From Baylisascaris procyonis (lineage: Eukaryota; Nematoda; Chromadorea; Rhabditida; Ascarididae): a stretch of DNA of 64,000 nt. The stretch is from the NCBI GenBank assembly GCA_037389465.1, contig JAZARR010000214.1:4774001-4838000 (forward strand), written 5' to 3'. Below are positions 11,640 through 24,877 of this stretch, in pieces (position 1 is the first letter of the stretch; every line of letters starts with the position of its first letter). The position numbers were made by a program, and so were the translations under genes. Below the pieces are notes generated by a model. The model made no database searches. It was given only the letters and a program-made list of their open reading frames with translations, and was not told the DNA's origin.

Positions 11640-14600
11640 ATGTATACAGCACTATCATCATCTATGGAATCTATGGGCAGAAATTCTTTTGTGAAGTTCG
11701 CATCTTCCACATTGCAGATCTCAATGCAAGACAAACCTTCGGCGTCAAACATGAAAACAATGCACGATAATACTGTGGGATATAGTATCTACAGTACCTC
11801 TGGGCGATTACCGATTAACCATAGTGTATTGAAAGATTATACGGCGATACCAATTAGCCACTGTCCCTCTGAACAGAACGAATTCATCGATATGGTTATT
11901 GACCGTACATTTGGTTCGTTTTTTTTTTTTTTTTTTTTGCTTATAATAATTATAAGGCATTCTCTTTTACTATTATTTAATGACGCGTTATGTGGATTAT
12001 TCGTTTAGCTGTCATCGTCAAACACTTTTTTCGTATTAGAAAGAGTTGCACACTTAGAAGTGCTAAATGCAGATGTGTTTGTCGAAGGGTTTGATGGTTT
12101 TCTTTGGTTTCGGATTTACCTTTTTCTTCAATTATAAAGTGCCTTGTTCCTATTGTTACAGATATTTAAAATTTTTGGTCATCTGACCTTAGCTTTGCTT
12201 TATAGCCATAAATAAGGCATTCAGAATGATTATTTATTTTCAAAGAAGTGTCGTTGAGAGACATCAAAAGGCAAGGAAGTTGAGCGCTTTTATAGACAAA
12301 AATAACTACTCTTTCAAGTAACACTTCCGGATAGGCATCTTGTTGGACAAATTATCTCACAGAGTTTAAGGGTGAACAAGTTTGTCGTTTAGATGAAACG
12401 AACCTCTGCTTCCATCACTATTTTTTCTATTTGTTGGCATAAAATTTGAAGCGAAAGGTGCCCTAAATTCAAATAATTTTAATTTTTTTTCCATACTTGA
12501 TATTCGTGTAAATTAATAAGAAGGTTTTGCTTAGAAGAACTTCAAATAACTGACGAGTATATGCGAATGATATATGATTATTGTGCTAAGTTGGAGAGAA
12601 ATTTACGAGCTATATACGGCGATGATTGTCGTTTGACGATGTTTGGCTCAATTGTTAATGGTTTTGGAATTATTGGGTCTGATGTTGATATCAGTTTTCG
12701 ATTTGGTTCCGACAAACCTCCTAAAGTATGTTTATATCATTGTTAGTGTATTCAGATTATTTTTATAACTTATTTGATTGATTATAATAGAGAGCATTTT
12801 AACTTAGCGAGAAGAAGAGGAAAGGAAAAAAGGCAAATTTTTAAATTTTTCAAAACGATGGAAGCATTTTTGAGTTAGTTATCATGACATAACTCGAATT
12901 ATTTGAGAACGCGGATTCAAAATTTGAAAAGCCTAGCAGCATAGCACTAGATGACGTTATAATGGTAGCATAAGCATACGGTCTTCATTTGGTTTGTAAC
13001 GGATTCACTGGCTTTTTGATGAGGAATGGATTACCTTCTTTATGCACTATGCGGGTTTAATTATTAGAAAACGCATTATAGCGACGGTGCATTTGTGCTT
13101 ATGCATTAAATGTCACATATCTATGTGTTTGTGAATATACGATAGTTTCAACTGAGAAGGCATTGAAACTAGAGTTGTACAATATTTGTACATATCCTGC
13201 TTCACTTTCATTACTAAATTTTAAGTTACTCACCAGTTGGAAAAAAAGGAATTGTGATCGTTTAAAGGTATCTGAAATTTGAGCTCATTTTACAGCAAGT
13301 TTATAGAATCTTGCAAATTTTCATATTTTTATTTCTATGCTTACGATAGTTCGGTGAAAATTTCAAATGAAGACATATGCAAATTTAGGATTTGGATAGT
13401 GGTGATGTAATATTGAGATTAGCAGAGGTGCTAAGCCAAATTGCTGGAATCGTGAATGTGTATGCGATACCGAATGCGAAAGTACCCATAGTAAAGTTTG
13501 AATATGAGGACGCATTGTATCACTTCGAATCCGAGTTAGTTATGGCACTCAATTTAATTCGATTATATGATAAATGCACAGCTGATTCATTTACAGTATT
13601 TCCTTTATTTGCTTTCAGCAATACATTTGCTGTAAATGGAAATTTATAAAAGAATCTAAATAATTTCATTTTTGCCATTAATTTATTCTTGCATAGATCT
13701 TAATCGTGCTTTCTTTTGGGGATATGCAGATCTTTAAAAGAGTAATGCACTAGTAGCCTTATTCAGTAAAAAAAAAAAAGACGATTCACAAATATTGATT
13801 CTTAATGAATCGCAAACATTTTACTGCATTCTCTTTAACAGGTTATTGTAATACAACGAATATGGACGCTATAATGAAAATCGAGAACTTTTTTCGACCC
13901 CTATCCATCCTCACAGCCGCCCCTCACCGTTTTCACTCGTAAAATATGTGATAAGATGAGAATAGCTCATATATAATCCAATCTTCAATAACAGCATTTT
14001 TTTTTTCGAGATAGTTTAGACATATAATGTTGAATTTCATTTATCTGAGTTCCAGATGTTGCCAACAATGACTTGACATGAAATCGAGGTTTTTTTTGAG
14101 AGGGGGGTCTGTTAATCAGGGTGTGTTTTGAGATCTGTATGTAGGTGCCCATGATCCTTGGATACAATAAAGCGTAGGAATAGGCAGGTAAATTTTCTAC
14201 CTGATCTTAGGCAGGTAAATTTTCCACCTGGTCTTGGGCAGGTAAATTTTTTACCTGGTCAATGATATTTGTTCTCCGATGCAGTGCTTAATGTTTTAGT
14301 TTATCGTTATACAATGCATTGGCGTTGGAGAATACACGTTTATTACGTGAATATAGCGATATCGATAAACGTGTTAAACCATTGGGAACTATGTTGAAGA
14401 AATGGTCAAATTATTGTGGAATCAGAGATGCTTCTTGTGGTAAACTATCATCTTATGCCCTTATTGTGATGCTTATTCACTTCCTTCAAAGAACAACACC
14501 TCCTGTACTTCCTTTTCTTCAACAGGTCTTTTAATGTATCTTTTTTTTTATTTAGTAGATTCATTGAGTGGAAAAGTTTTTGTTGAAGAACGATTCTAAA

Positions 14601-16361
14601 TTATTGCATAGCACCTTTATTATTTGAATATTGATCTAGAAAATACAAGTTAGTATAATCTGTCGGGATTCGATAACATTCTCAACGCCAACTCAAACAT
14701 CCCTGGTAGTGGCATTTGATGTTCTACAATTATGCGAACTTTCCATTGAAGGTCTATCAAGTTATAGTTGATAGATGAAATTAACTGCAGTAATTGGTAA
14801 GGGCTCATGAAAAAAGGTATTCCACATATTGGCTTCTGAATTTTGCAATTTTTCTATCATTTGATAGTTTTTAAGAAGTGGTATGGTTTGCAAAACACCT
14901 GAGTTGAGATTATAAGTGGACTTATTTGCTTCTAGAAGTACATATCATCTTCTTTGATTATCTATTTATTTCTAAGCAGGCTGAACGATATGGCCAATCG
15001 AAAGAGCATAGGATTATCGACGGTTTTGACGTTTATTTCTGCAACGCTGCTGAAATCGTAAGTGCTATTATCATTTGAATTAATTTTGCAATGGTTACTT
15101 AGATACGAAGGTGGAGGAGACATGTGAATGAATGGCTGAAAATATGCTGACCACAAAACTTGCGCACAGCTTTTTCGGCGAAGTGATATTTACTGAGGCA
15201 TACATTACGATCGAGGTTATTCGTCATAGGATGTGCGCGATTATCGTCTTTTCTTTATAGTTAAAATGCCGTGTTTGAAACAGTCGTAATTTGTGGTTCA
15301 TAAGTCAACCAAACGAAGAGACAGTGGTTTAATGTCTAGGTTAACACTGTGTATGGATTGTCATGCTAATGATCTAAAATCAACGAAAGTATATTCAGGG
15401 TTGGAAAGTGAAGAACACCGAGAGCACTTCACAATTGTGGTTAGGATTTCTGGGTTATTATGCAGAACATTTTGATTTCGAATCAATGGTCGTACAAATA
15501 AGAATGAGCGAGCCGATGAATAAACTGGAGAAAGGATGGTCATGGAGGCCTATAGCGATTGAGGATCCATTTAATTTAGATCATAATCTGTCGAATGGAG
15601 TTCATTGGGACAGTATGTTTTTTTTTTTTTTCAATTCTCATACAAGTTTGAATTCCAGTGTTAAGAGTTATAACTTGGACCAAGACGTGATTATATAGGC
15701 TGAAGAAAATAATGTTGAATGTATTGAGCTTTTGTATGATAGGTTTTGTGATAATAGCAGGATGCTGCTTGTCGAAATATGCAAGGAAACATGCATTCAA
15801 AAAAATTGAAACTTGTAATACCAGACGTCATGACCATTTTTTGTTTGGAATTTAGGTGCTTTCGATATTCCATAATTATCTGTTGTTGAATTCCAGTTCA
15901 CCCTATCATTTCTGTGTAACTAATCTCGCTGAAAAATTTTTTTTCTTTCGTACTATCACTTTATATCACTTTATCAGTCCACTCATTTGGTGCAACAGCT
16001 TGAATTTACTGCTTCTGCATGAGGTAGGAAATTAGAGGTTTTAATAAGCTAAACAGAAGCTTGCTAATGCTAGTGTATAATTCAATAACCACAAGGAACG
16101 AGAAAGTAAAGTTTGATAATTTTTACTCTTTTTCAGTTCGAGAGAGATGTTTGCCTCTCCCCTTCACCCTGCTTTCTTTTGCTTTTGCTAATTTATGTTA
16201 TACTGCAAACTAATCATCTTTTATTCTATTATAGCATTTTCCTACATAAAGGAGTCGTTCTTGCGAAGTCATAAACGATTTGCATCGTTGCAATATTCGA
16301 AACGACCAGTATTGGGCAGTGAGCTTCAAGACTTCCTCGTACGGTTTTGCGTCTCATTTTA

Positions 16362-16449
<88 letters not shown>

Positions 16450-17448
16450 TATACACTTTCTGTTTCTTTTTGTTTCTGAGCTGTATGTGTTTATTTGAAA
16501 TTCAAATTTTCTCCCACTGCATTAACGGATTGCTTTTTGAATGATGAACACGTTCGCTACACTCACCTCGTCAGCTCTTCCACTGTTTTTATTCCCTTCG
16601 TTATTCTCTGCAGTTATGCTGTATTGTTTTAAGCAAGCAGTAACCTTACTTTTCTTAATTTTTTTGCAGACTTTAGCTACTTTTCTTTTTCTTTATAACG
16701 GTATTCCATTTGCTCGCCTTATGCTTAAGAAGTGCAACTATGAAAACTCTTTATAAACATCGGTTTCAGGCCGATGTATTTTCTGGTTGCCGACCGACGG
16801 ACGACATACAATTGAATCCGAGGTTGATGGCGAGCATATTCCTACATATTTTTTCTTGTTATGAAATGACATTTCATTTTTGCCGCGCAATAGAAACCTA
16901 TGAGCCGTTGAAACGATTTTTATTTTCACGGTTCTTTCCGATGAGCTTTCTTTAGGCAGTTAGGTGAGGAAGGGGAGGAGGGAGGGGGGCGAAATATTTT
17001 GTGCTTATTAGGCATATCTTTTCTAGTATGTGTCGGAAACAAGGTTTACGTTAGCCTTCTAATTTTGTTTATTAATTAAGGGCGGTACGTTCTTGTTGCA
17101 TGATTCGCTGAATCATAACAGTATTTGGAAGTATCCTTAATATGTTCAGAATAATACCACTCCACTCAAAATTCACAATTTGAAATGTTTTCGGTGGAAA
17201 CGCATTTGATTATGAATGTTTATTTCAGTGGGTTAGTTTCTGTGAGGAAATATTATTCATTCAATCGTCGTATACCAATAAATCATATGCTTCCATCGAA
17301 CGCTCACTCAAAGAAGGCAATCTTATGGGGTAATGTTATGAGCAATACATCTGAAATTGATATTGATTGTACAAAAGATGATATGAATCAACAATCGACT
17401 GAATGGAGTTGTGGAGGCAATACGCGTGATTCCATCGTTTCTGCGTGA
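11640..17448 (+). CDS. Terminal uridylyltransferase / poly(U) polymerase (CDE-1/PUP/TUT4-like)
   Basis: Eight exons join in phase: 11640-11913, 12535-12725, 13389-13534, 14300-14525, 14980-15057, 15399-15612, 16235-16343 and 17229-17448 (TGA), giving 485 residues. Exon 2 holds the nucleotidyltransferase signature [10 protein letters not shown] followed by [10 protein letters not shown], the first two catalytic aspartates. The third aspartate is created across the exon 3/4 junction (FES-D-LSLYN), which decides the donor at 13535. Exon 4 is the central domain ([24 protein letters not shown]). Exon 6 carries [17 protein letters not shown]; the histidine there corresponds to the residue that favours UTP in Cid1, whereas GLD-2-type poly(A) polymerases lack it. 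These enzymes add uridines to RNA 3' ends, marking them for decay or small-RNA control. No zinc knuckles are visible. The start is the first ATG after a TGA and could move if a 5' exon exists. Confidence 0.85.
14183..14260. repeat. Three tandem 27-bp hairpin-forming repeats
   Basis: The unit ggcaggtaaattttctacct occurs at 14183, 14210 and 14237. Each copy contains AGGTA...TACCT and can fold on itself, and each contains CAG|GTAAAT, a good 5' splice-site match. The array ends 39 bases before the acceptor of uridylyltransferase exon 4. Confidence 0.9.
16365..16442. repeat. (AT)n microsatellite
   Basis: About 78 bases of AT repeat, beginning 21 bases after the donor of uridylyltransferase exon 7. 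It generates spurious Ile-Tyr open frames on both strands. Confidence 0.95.
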
Positions 17449-20400
17449 ATGTTTCAAACAGTCGTGGTAGGCTTTATTTCTTTTTCTGAATAGTTTACTA
17501 GCTGCTGCTCCACGTGAAGCAACATTTGAATAATACTTTTTTATATGTGTTTGAGATATTTATATAAAAATACAACATTCGCACACCTATAGTTTCCTTT
17601 TTTTCCATGCTAAGCAGCAATAGTGCATAAATTCGTGATCAACGCGTCGAGATCTATCGTTTGATACCAAAATCATCGAAATTTGAGACAAAAAGTATTT
17701 TTTCAAATTTTCCCTGTACTACAACATCCTTACGATCGAAAAATTGCGATTTTTGGGATTTTTTTTCTCGGCTCCTATTCGCCCTTGGGCAGTCATCTGC
17801 ATATCGTTCAAGAGGTCTCGCCGAGTAGACCACAAATCGAGAGACCGCTTTTGCCTGTATCAAATATCGGCCGAGAACCAGAACCCCCTGTTTTGCAAAA
17901 ATCGATATTTCAGAAATTCTGGCGGGTCGATTCGGTTTTCAACCTTACTCTCGAAATATAACAAGCTATACGTCGTTTGATAGAGCTTCAAAAGTTGTGT
18001 TGAGGGAAACAGGCCACATTTCCATAGGCTTAACGATTGCCGAGAAAAAAACTCCGAAATATCAAAAAACTGTTGAAAGAAGCAAACCTTGCTTTTGTTA
18101 GCGTGAGATTTTTTCTTCATCGATGTTTATGTTAAAGTCGATGTGCTTCCTGATGGATGCTTAGGCATGATGCTCCTAGTAGAAGGTGCCAAGAAATCTT
18201 CCAGCCTCGTAGAGGAAACTCGGCTAAATCGTAAATTTTGTGGATGTAGAGTGAGGCCATATGAACAGATAAGGATATTCAGAGTTTGTTGTTATTGTTC
18301 CTCATTGTTCTATTAAGCCTTGCTGTTTTAATTGACCGAACTGTCAGCGTTATCTGCCCGCGCTATAATTGTGAGCCACATTTCACGTTGAGATCGAAAG
18401 TCCTCCAATTATTTGTTTTTGCGAAAAGGTATATCCTCATTCGGCGTCTCATTCCTCGAAAATCTCAACCTAGTAGATTCGGTAGGAGTTGAAATGTTCT
18501 CACCCTCATTGAGATTTAATTGGAAAGCTTATATGATGCCTAGATGATGATTTTCGCGAAGTTGCGGAGGATTGCTATGATCTTATATACGTTTTTAGAG
18601 AGATACATTAAACTTTGAGAACTTTCATAGTAGCACTCTTATTTCGCAGGCGCATGATCGATAGATATAATTGTATGATGGTTTATGGAGTAATATTTTA
18701 TGCTGACGTTTTGACTCTTTGAGCCATAATCTTAGCACAACAAGTTGAAAATTAGCAAATAAACATAGTTCGCCACATATCAGACAATTATGAAAACTGA
18801 CACATTTATGCAAGAAGAAAGAAAAAAGGAAAATAGAGAAGAAAGGAGACCGAATCGATAACTTGACAACGATCTATGGGTTTCTCAAAGAGCCGAAATA
18901 TCAGCATAAAATAGTGTTACATCTATTCGATGCCATTACATGGTCACAACTATAAACTATTATACAATCACACCCGAGAACCGTTATAAACTCTACTATT
19001 ACGCAGATGTCGGCAGCGCTATTCTTATACATATCGTTCTAGTAGTGCCACATTGTTTGCGACTATTATTTTTCCCAGCAAGCCTGAGGTAAATCCCCCA
19101 GGTTTTCGCTAATTGTTTCATTCGTGTTGTATTGCGATCTTGAACAACAAGCTAGAGGTGATCGCGCTTTGTTGCAATATCATCGACTTGATTTAGTGTG
19201 TTTGATAGGACTGATCGATTAGCATCATTTTACTTCGCCGTTTGATTTTGGTCACAACTTTACAAAAACAGGAAAAAAAACCTTCCTATTGCAATGTAAA
19301 GATGAAACACAGAATTTAGCTCTCGGAAAAAATCATTGCGCACGTTCTTCAAGCGATAAATTCCTTAATGTGAATGTTCGTTCAACGTGAAATTGATCGA
19401 TCCGATGTCGTTCAATTTTTTCGATCGCATTAAGCCATGAGAATCGATTATAGACAGATAATTCATCCGGCATCGCTTCATTATTTTTCCCACTAAGTTT
19501 GACGTAAATGCTCAAATTTTCTCCAATTGATCTCTCATTGTATTGCGACCTTAAACAATAGTTCAAGGAAATATTGAAACGGCTAAAGAAGCCGAACATA
19601 CTGGAAATGTTGAACCGACTAGTGGCTTTTACGCTGTAGTGCGAGCACGCATCGGCGAGAAGTAAATTGCAAAATGAGAATATATAGGAAGGAAATGGAT
19701 TCTAATAGCATAATACTGCACTGCATCACTATAGTGAAACAATGCTTCAACTAAAAATCATCAAGAAGCCATTGAACTATCTGCGAGTTTGACCTACTTC
19801 AGGTATAGATTCAACTTGAAGTTATGACAGCAAATAGTCTGCTCCAATGATCAAAGATTTCAGTCCTCGAACGTCAGCGTCTCATCGAAAGGTTGCTATT
19901 TCCTTAGTTGTAGTGTTAGTCAATCGGGCTTATGAAATCCAGCGCTACTTCGTAGGTTACATTGACCACTGTTATAGTTAAGCAGCCTGGAAGGCATCCA
20001 GTCGAGATCCTGTGTTTGAAGCCTGGAGGTTCTTTTCAAACATAGCTTCAGCTTCAGTACCACAGCTGGGGCTTGAGTTGGGCAGGGTGGACTGGCTATT
20101 CATACAGCTGAACATGTCAACAAACAGTAGTAATTTTCGATCATAAACAGCAGCGACTCATGAAATCATGCGCTCATGAACAGCGTATACTGTGCTTATT
20201 ATACTGTTTATGCTTATAAACAAAATTAGAAAGAATATGATACGATCAAAGTAGCATGCTCGTATCTGTAACTAAGGCGACTGTATCGATAAGGATGTTC
20301 CTCGTAATGGTTTCTCAACGAATTGACAGTAAAATGACTGTGCGCCTCAACAAATCACCACGATAGCAGTGCGATGTTTTAGATTATCATCTAATAAATT

Positions 20401-21232
20401 GCCCTATATCCCCCCGTCTAGATAATATATTCCAGGAAATTGTTTGCGTACTTGAAAGCGCCATAAAACTTATCAGCAATGGTTGATACAGCTGAACACG
20501 TTAGCAGATAGCAACGATTTTCAACGGCGAATAAGAGTAGCTTCACCCATTGCGATAAATCCATTGTTTCCCATTGCTGTAATTAGCTTTTTTTTTATAA
20601 ATCGCTATTTTATAGGGGATCATTGAGAGAAGTCGTTTACCATCGGGGTCTTTACCTGTATCTATCTGTGCTATTAAGCGGCATTCCAAGGATGCTCTTC
20701 AACGTAATGTTGGCATGATTTTCGAATAGAGGGACGGGAAAAATTCTTATTAACTTCTATAGGTAACGATAGCAAAATAACTAGAAAGGAACGATAATTT
20801 TCGAATAATTTTCTAATACACATACAATTCTCTTAATATAAGTAAATTTTTTCTTTCAAGAACGAATAAAACGACTACAAAAAATTCCGGCATAGAGCAT
20901 TCAAACCTTAAGGCAGATCTTATAGCAAATATTATTGAGTTGAGGCAACAAATATAAGCGTTTCAGTTGAGTAAATTCACATATCATCATTAATGATAGG
21001 TCATTTGAAACTGTTTGATCACTCGCTGTGTTATATGTGATAAGTTATTTATTCATATCTTATTAATGCGATTCAAATGTTTATAAATTCGAAGTGACTT
21101 CCTCGAAGATATGCCTTTCTCATATAGTAGAATTCACCTTGTCTTTTTTTTACTGCCACAACTTTTTTTTTAGACTGAAAACAGTAAAAATAGAAGCATA
21201 AAAAGAAATGAATACTCATATAATGCTTTGTT
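17449..21232. other. Region without a supported gene; diverged duplications
   Basis: No frame here combines with splice signals into a credible protein. A somewhat GC-richer block at 17650-18120 looks like an interspersed repeat. Related minus-strand segments occur near 19060-19160 and 19480-19600, and related segments sharing acagctgaaca lie near 20105 and 20485, suggesting old tandem duplication. Confidence 0.4.
19333..19599 (-). pseudogene. Possible gene fragment, duplicated and broken next door
   Basis: An 88-codon minus-strand frame contains RSQYNERSIGENLSIYVKL. About 420 bases away, at 19060-19160, the same strand reads RSQYNTNETISENL in register and then stops. Two related segments, one closed, suggest remnants of a once-coding exon. 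SIYVKL faintly recalls a MATH-domain strand, which would fit a BTB neighbour, but this is weak. Confidence 0.25.
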
Positions 21233-24200
21233 TTACGAATTCAAATTCCCTCTCAGTATTTCAATATTGTCGCATACCTTAGGTAAGTGCAAATGTGACC
21301 AACTGACCTCACGCAACTTTTTCCTCACCTCTTGTTCTATAGAACGAGCAATAATAGCCTTACGAATTGGTTTAAGTAGACGAATCAACTCGATGAGCTC
21401 ACATGTCTCGTCGATTCCACTATCAGACACATCAATTGATGTATCTAGTAAAATAGTTAGTGCCTGAAAGATAAATAAAATACTGCGTCAAGTAAATAGT
21501 ATGTTGTACGCAGAGAAAATCTATCGATCAATAATCGAAGTTAAACTGTATACATTTATTTTCAGTTATTCTACTAACGAAATGTACTGAAAGCAAATAT
21601 ACCCTTCATACTCAATTTATGCTTACTTTAGAAGCCAATTTTCTGCTGCGTTGGACATTAGTAGTTAGCGATCATGCCGATCTAATGCTTCAATACAATA
21701 TGAGTTCTATTTTATTTTATTGTTATGGATAGGTTTTTTCGAACTCAAACATTTTGATTTTGTTTTGATTTCCAGATATTTGAAGAAAACCCAATCCGTT
21801 ATGTTATTCAAATAATTAGACCTTTTTGATTGCGAGAAAGAAGATTTCTTTGCAGAACTTTCTCTATGCTAATGGCCATTTTTATTGGAAGTTTTAACAT
21901 ATCACCGGTTCCAAATTTTTAGTAATTTTTTGGGTTCAGAATGGCTGAAGCCGAAATTGTTGCAAACCTGGAGTTGAATTTCGATAAAGCTAGGAGTGAT
22001 CGAGGGTGATTATACTTATTCGAACTTTTATGAAACGTATGCTTGTGAGGAAGTTATATGATTGAATAGATGGTTAAATTATCGCATTAGCAACAACGAT
22101 CTTCGAAAGAGATAACATTTTTTTTTTGGCAATGACAGAAGTACGCTTCAACTATAAAAAAATTTTTTAAGATTTAGCTCTTGCCTCTAAAAAGTTTTCT
22201 TTTTTCTCGAAGAATTGAATCGAGGTACGATTTGCCTAATTCTTGGATTTGTTCCATTTTTTTCGAATATCTCGAAACATTCGATCTAGCTTCTAAAAGT
22301 GAGAAGTAAATCTTTAAGATAATTTTTTTCTGCAAGCCAATGATGAATTTTTTCATCGATCTCTTACAATTGGAACGAATAGAATTTGTTAATTTATGTA
22401 CGTAATGTCCAACTTTTCTCCCCATGCGTTCCCTCCCCAATCCTTCCCACACACCTAATTCGACAACACCTTTCCGTTTGCAGAGTAATTTTGAGCCGTT
22501 TTAAAGATTTCAGAAAATTTTTTGCATCGTAGTATCTTGCTAATCAAAGCGTTGCTCAATTACTCATCTTAGAACATAAAGATTACTCGTGATTTCCGTC
22601 TATATTTTTTCTCTAATTTGTGAGCGTATCGCAAAAAAACATTAATTTCCACTCGATATTTCATCTTATTACGCTTAACGGAAAGCAAAATTGTGAACCT
22701 TTTCGATAATCCGTTTATTAAAAGGCAAATGAATCTCTTTGATTTCTGGATTCGATCGAATAACTCGTCTAATATATACACTCGAGAGGAAGAGTAAACA
22801 TCGTGATGCAAGCACTAATCCATCGTTTGCTTGAATTGTAAAATCTCTGAAAAAAAAATGCAAATTTTTAGAACGTTCACCATTGAAATAAAACTTTGGA
22901 AGTGGAAATACGATTAGCGATTTTACACAGTCCATTTTAGTAAGGGGAATATGAGAAAATGACGGATGAAATAGAGCAAGAAGACCATCAAGAATTGTTT
23001 ACTTTAAGAGGTTTCTATGGTTATATGTAAAAATTTGGGGATCATAAATGACTTCTTTATCACGACATTCTAGTAGCAATTGCTGCATTTAAGTAGTAAG
23101 TTAAGGCTGCTTTGCATCTGTGACGGTTGTAAAAGGTTGTCATTTTTCGATTGCTAAAGAATTGAAGGGGGGGATGAAGGATAAAAGCAAATCGATTATT
23201 AAATAAGAGAAATGAGGATTATTGACCTAGTAAGTTGTTGTAGGATAGCACCGATCTCGATATCGTGTTGTGAAAGAGATTTGTAACCACCAATGGTACC
23301 CGAATAAAGATGATCATTTATAAAATGGGTGAAAGCATTCGCATCATATTTAAGATGAATACCAATCGTTAGAAAACCACCATTAAATTGTTTCGATTCG
23401 ATCGCTTTTATAAGTGAACTCATAAATATCGAAGATATATCTAATACGATACTATTCTCTCGAATATTTTCCGGTTCTGTTTCATAACTTTCGGCTAAAA
23501 TATTTTGTATTTTAAGAGAAAAAAAGCATCGGACATTCACATTTTATGAGTGATTATATCGATGTATAAATTTATTTCTAATTGAGAATTTATTAACCCC
23601 CTTTCGTAAATGTTCATTACTGAAATTCAATATAAAATCATTTGATATGAATTTCTTTTATGGTAATAAAATCTTTCGTATGTGAAACAGCTGTATGATC
23701 GATACTAACATTTGAGATGAATGTTTTTTTTTTCAGGTTTGAATTGATTTTCAATCTTTTATCGAAGCTATCAATCACTTTGGCGGTTGTAAATAATCAT
23801 CTTTTTCATCGATTGTTGCAATATTCCAACATCATCGAACATTTCCAAAATTGTGAATCATTTGCTCGACATATTTCAGCCTAACTGTATCAAACTACCC
23901 TCGTTATCGAGTGCCGATTCGTTTTTGAATAATGTAGTCTTGTGTGGTCTCATTAATTTCCTTCTGGAATTAAGTTGTTTTAGAATTTTCATAAACCCCC
24001 CCATTCATGCAATGATTCGATTACTTACCAAATTTTTCATTACCGACCTACTAATTTCATTTCAATTTATTAATTTCATTATTGATTTCAAGTTTTAGAC
24101 CATTAGAATATCGTAGATTTATTTGATCTTTATTCTAGAAACTATGCGATTGACTTGTCCTAATCTTTGCACTATTAGATTCCTTACATATTTGAACCTT

Positions 24201-24877
24201 AAATATCTTTGATCCCTTTCTATTTATTTCTTATTTTTTGTTGTTCAGTTTATTCATTTTGATGCCTATCTTTGTATTGATATTCAAATATTATTTTTTG
24301 TTTACCGGCTTTCGAAAACGTTGATATAAACATCGCCACAGGGCGGAAATCTATAGCATTCAATCACACGACAAAATTCCCTATATGCTTATTAGGGCTG
24401 TAACAAGTGGGATAAAGCAGGAGGACAATTTTGAATGCAATCTGGCTTCTGAAACGTGCGAAGCGTTTACCGTATACAACACTGGCGGCATTCCAAAAAC
24501 CCGATCACTGCAAATAATCTAATCTATACCGATTAGTGCACGTTTGTTAATGTTGTGGGACTGTTTTAGGTTCTTTTTATGTATTGTTTTTTTTTGTATT
24601 TTTTGTATTTTTGTATTGTGTAAATTGTTTGATATGCGAAGAAAGTTTTCATCATTTTTTAAGTTCTTAGAAATACACGAGAGTGTTTTGAATGTTAGAT
24701 GAACTAATCTCATTATTATCATTCAACTTACTTTTATCTCCTCTTTCATTAGAAATGAAAAACGAGAAATGAATCGTTGAAAAGGTATCATTATCGTTGA
24801 GTTTTGGTGTACCATAAATACTGAATTCAGGTCGCGAACGAGCAACTCTTCGAGGCCGAAATGAAATAAAATAACCT
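21233..24877 (-). CDS. BTB/POZ-domain protein, apparently two BTB folds, 5' end not found
   Basis: Minus-strand exons read 24877-24732, 23494-23227, 22846-22699 and 21463-21233 and join in phase. The last exon either reads to its TAA at 21233 or splices at 21278 (CCTAAG|GTATGC). Exons 3 and 4 form a BTB domain: DFTIQANDGLVLASRCLLFL (core strand, conserved helix), then EIHLPFNKRIIEK and ALTILLDTSIDV, ending in the helix ELIELIRLLKPI. Exon 2 looks like the second half of another BTB fold (GIHLKYDANAFTHFINDHLY-SGTI), giving tandem BTBs. Exon 1 (TFSTIHFSFFISNERGDK) is not recognised. BTB proteins dimerise and often bridge substrates to cullin-3 ligases. The first exon here starts in phase 2, so at least one upstream exon is missing from this model. 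Confidence 0.6.

Noticed and set aside
16195..16544. Open frames of Ile-Tyr repeats on both strands
   Set aside because: Produced by the AT microsatellite; only 16235-16343 is a real exon.
18286..18492. Frame with a hydrophobic start resembling a signal peptide
   Set aside because: Begins at a non-ATG codon, no splice continuity, ends without recognisable domain.
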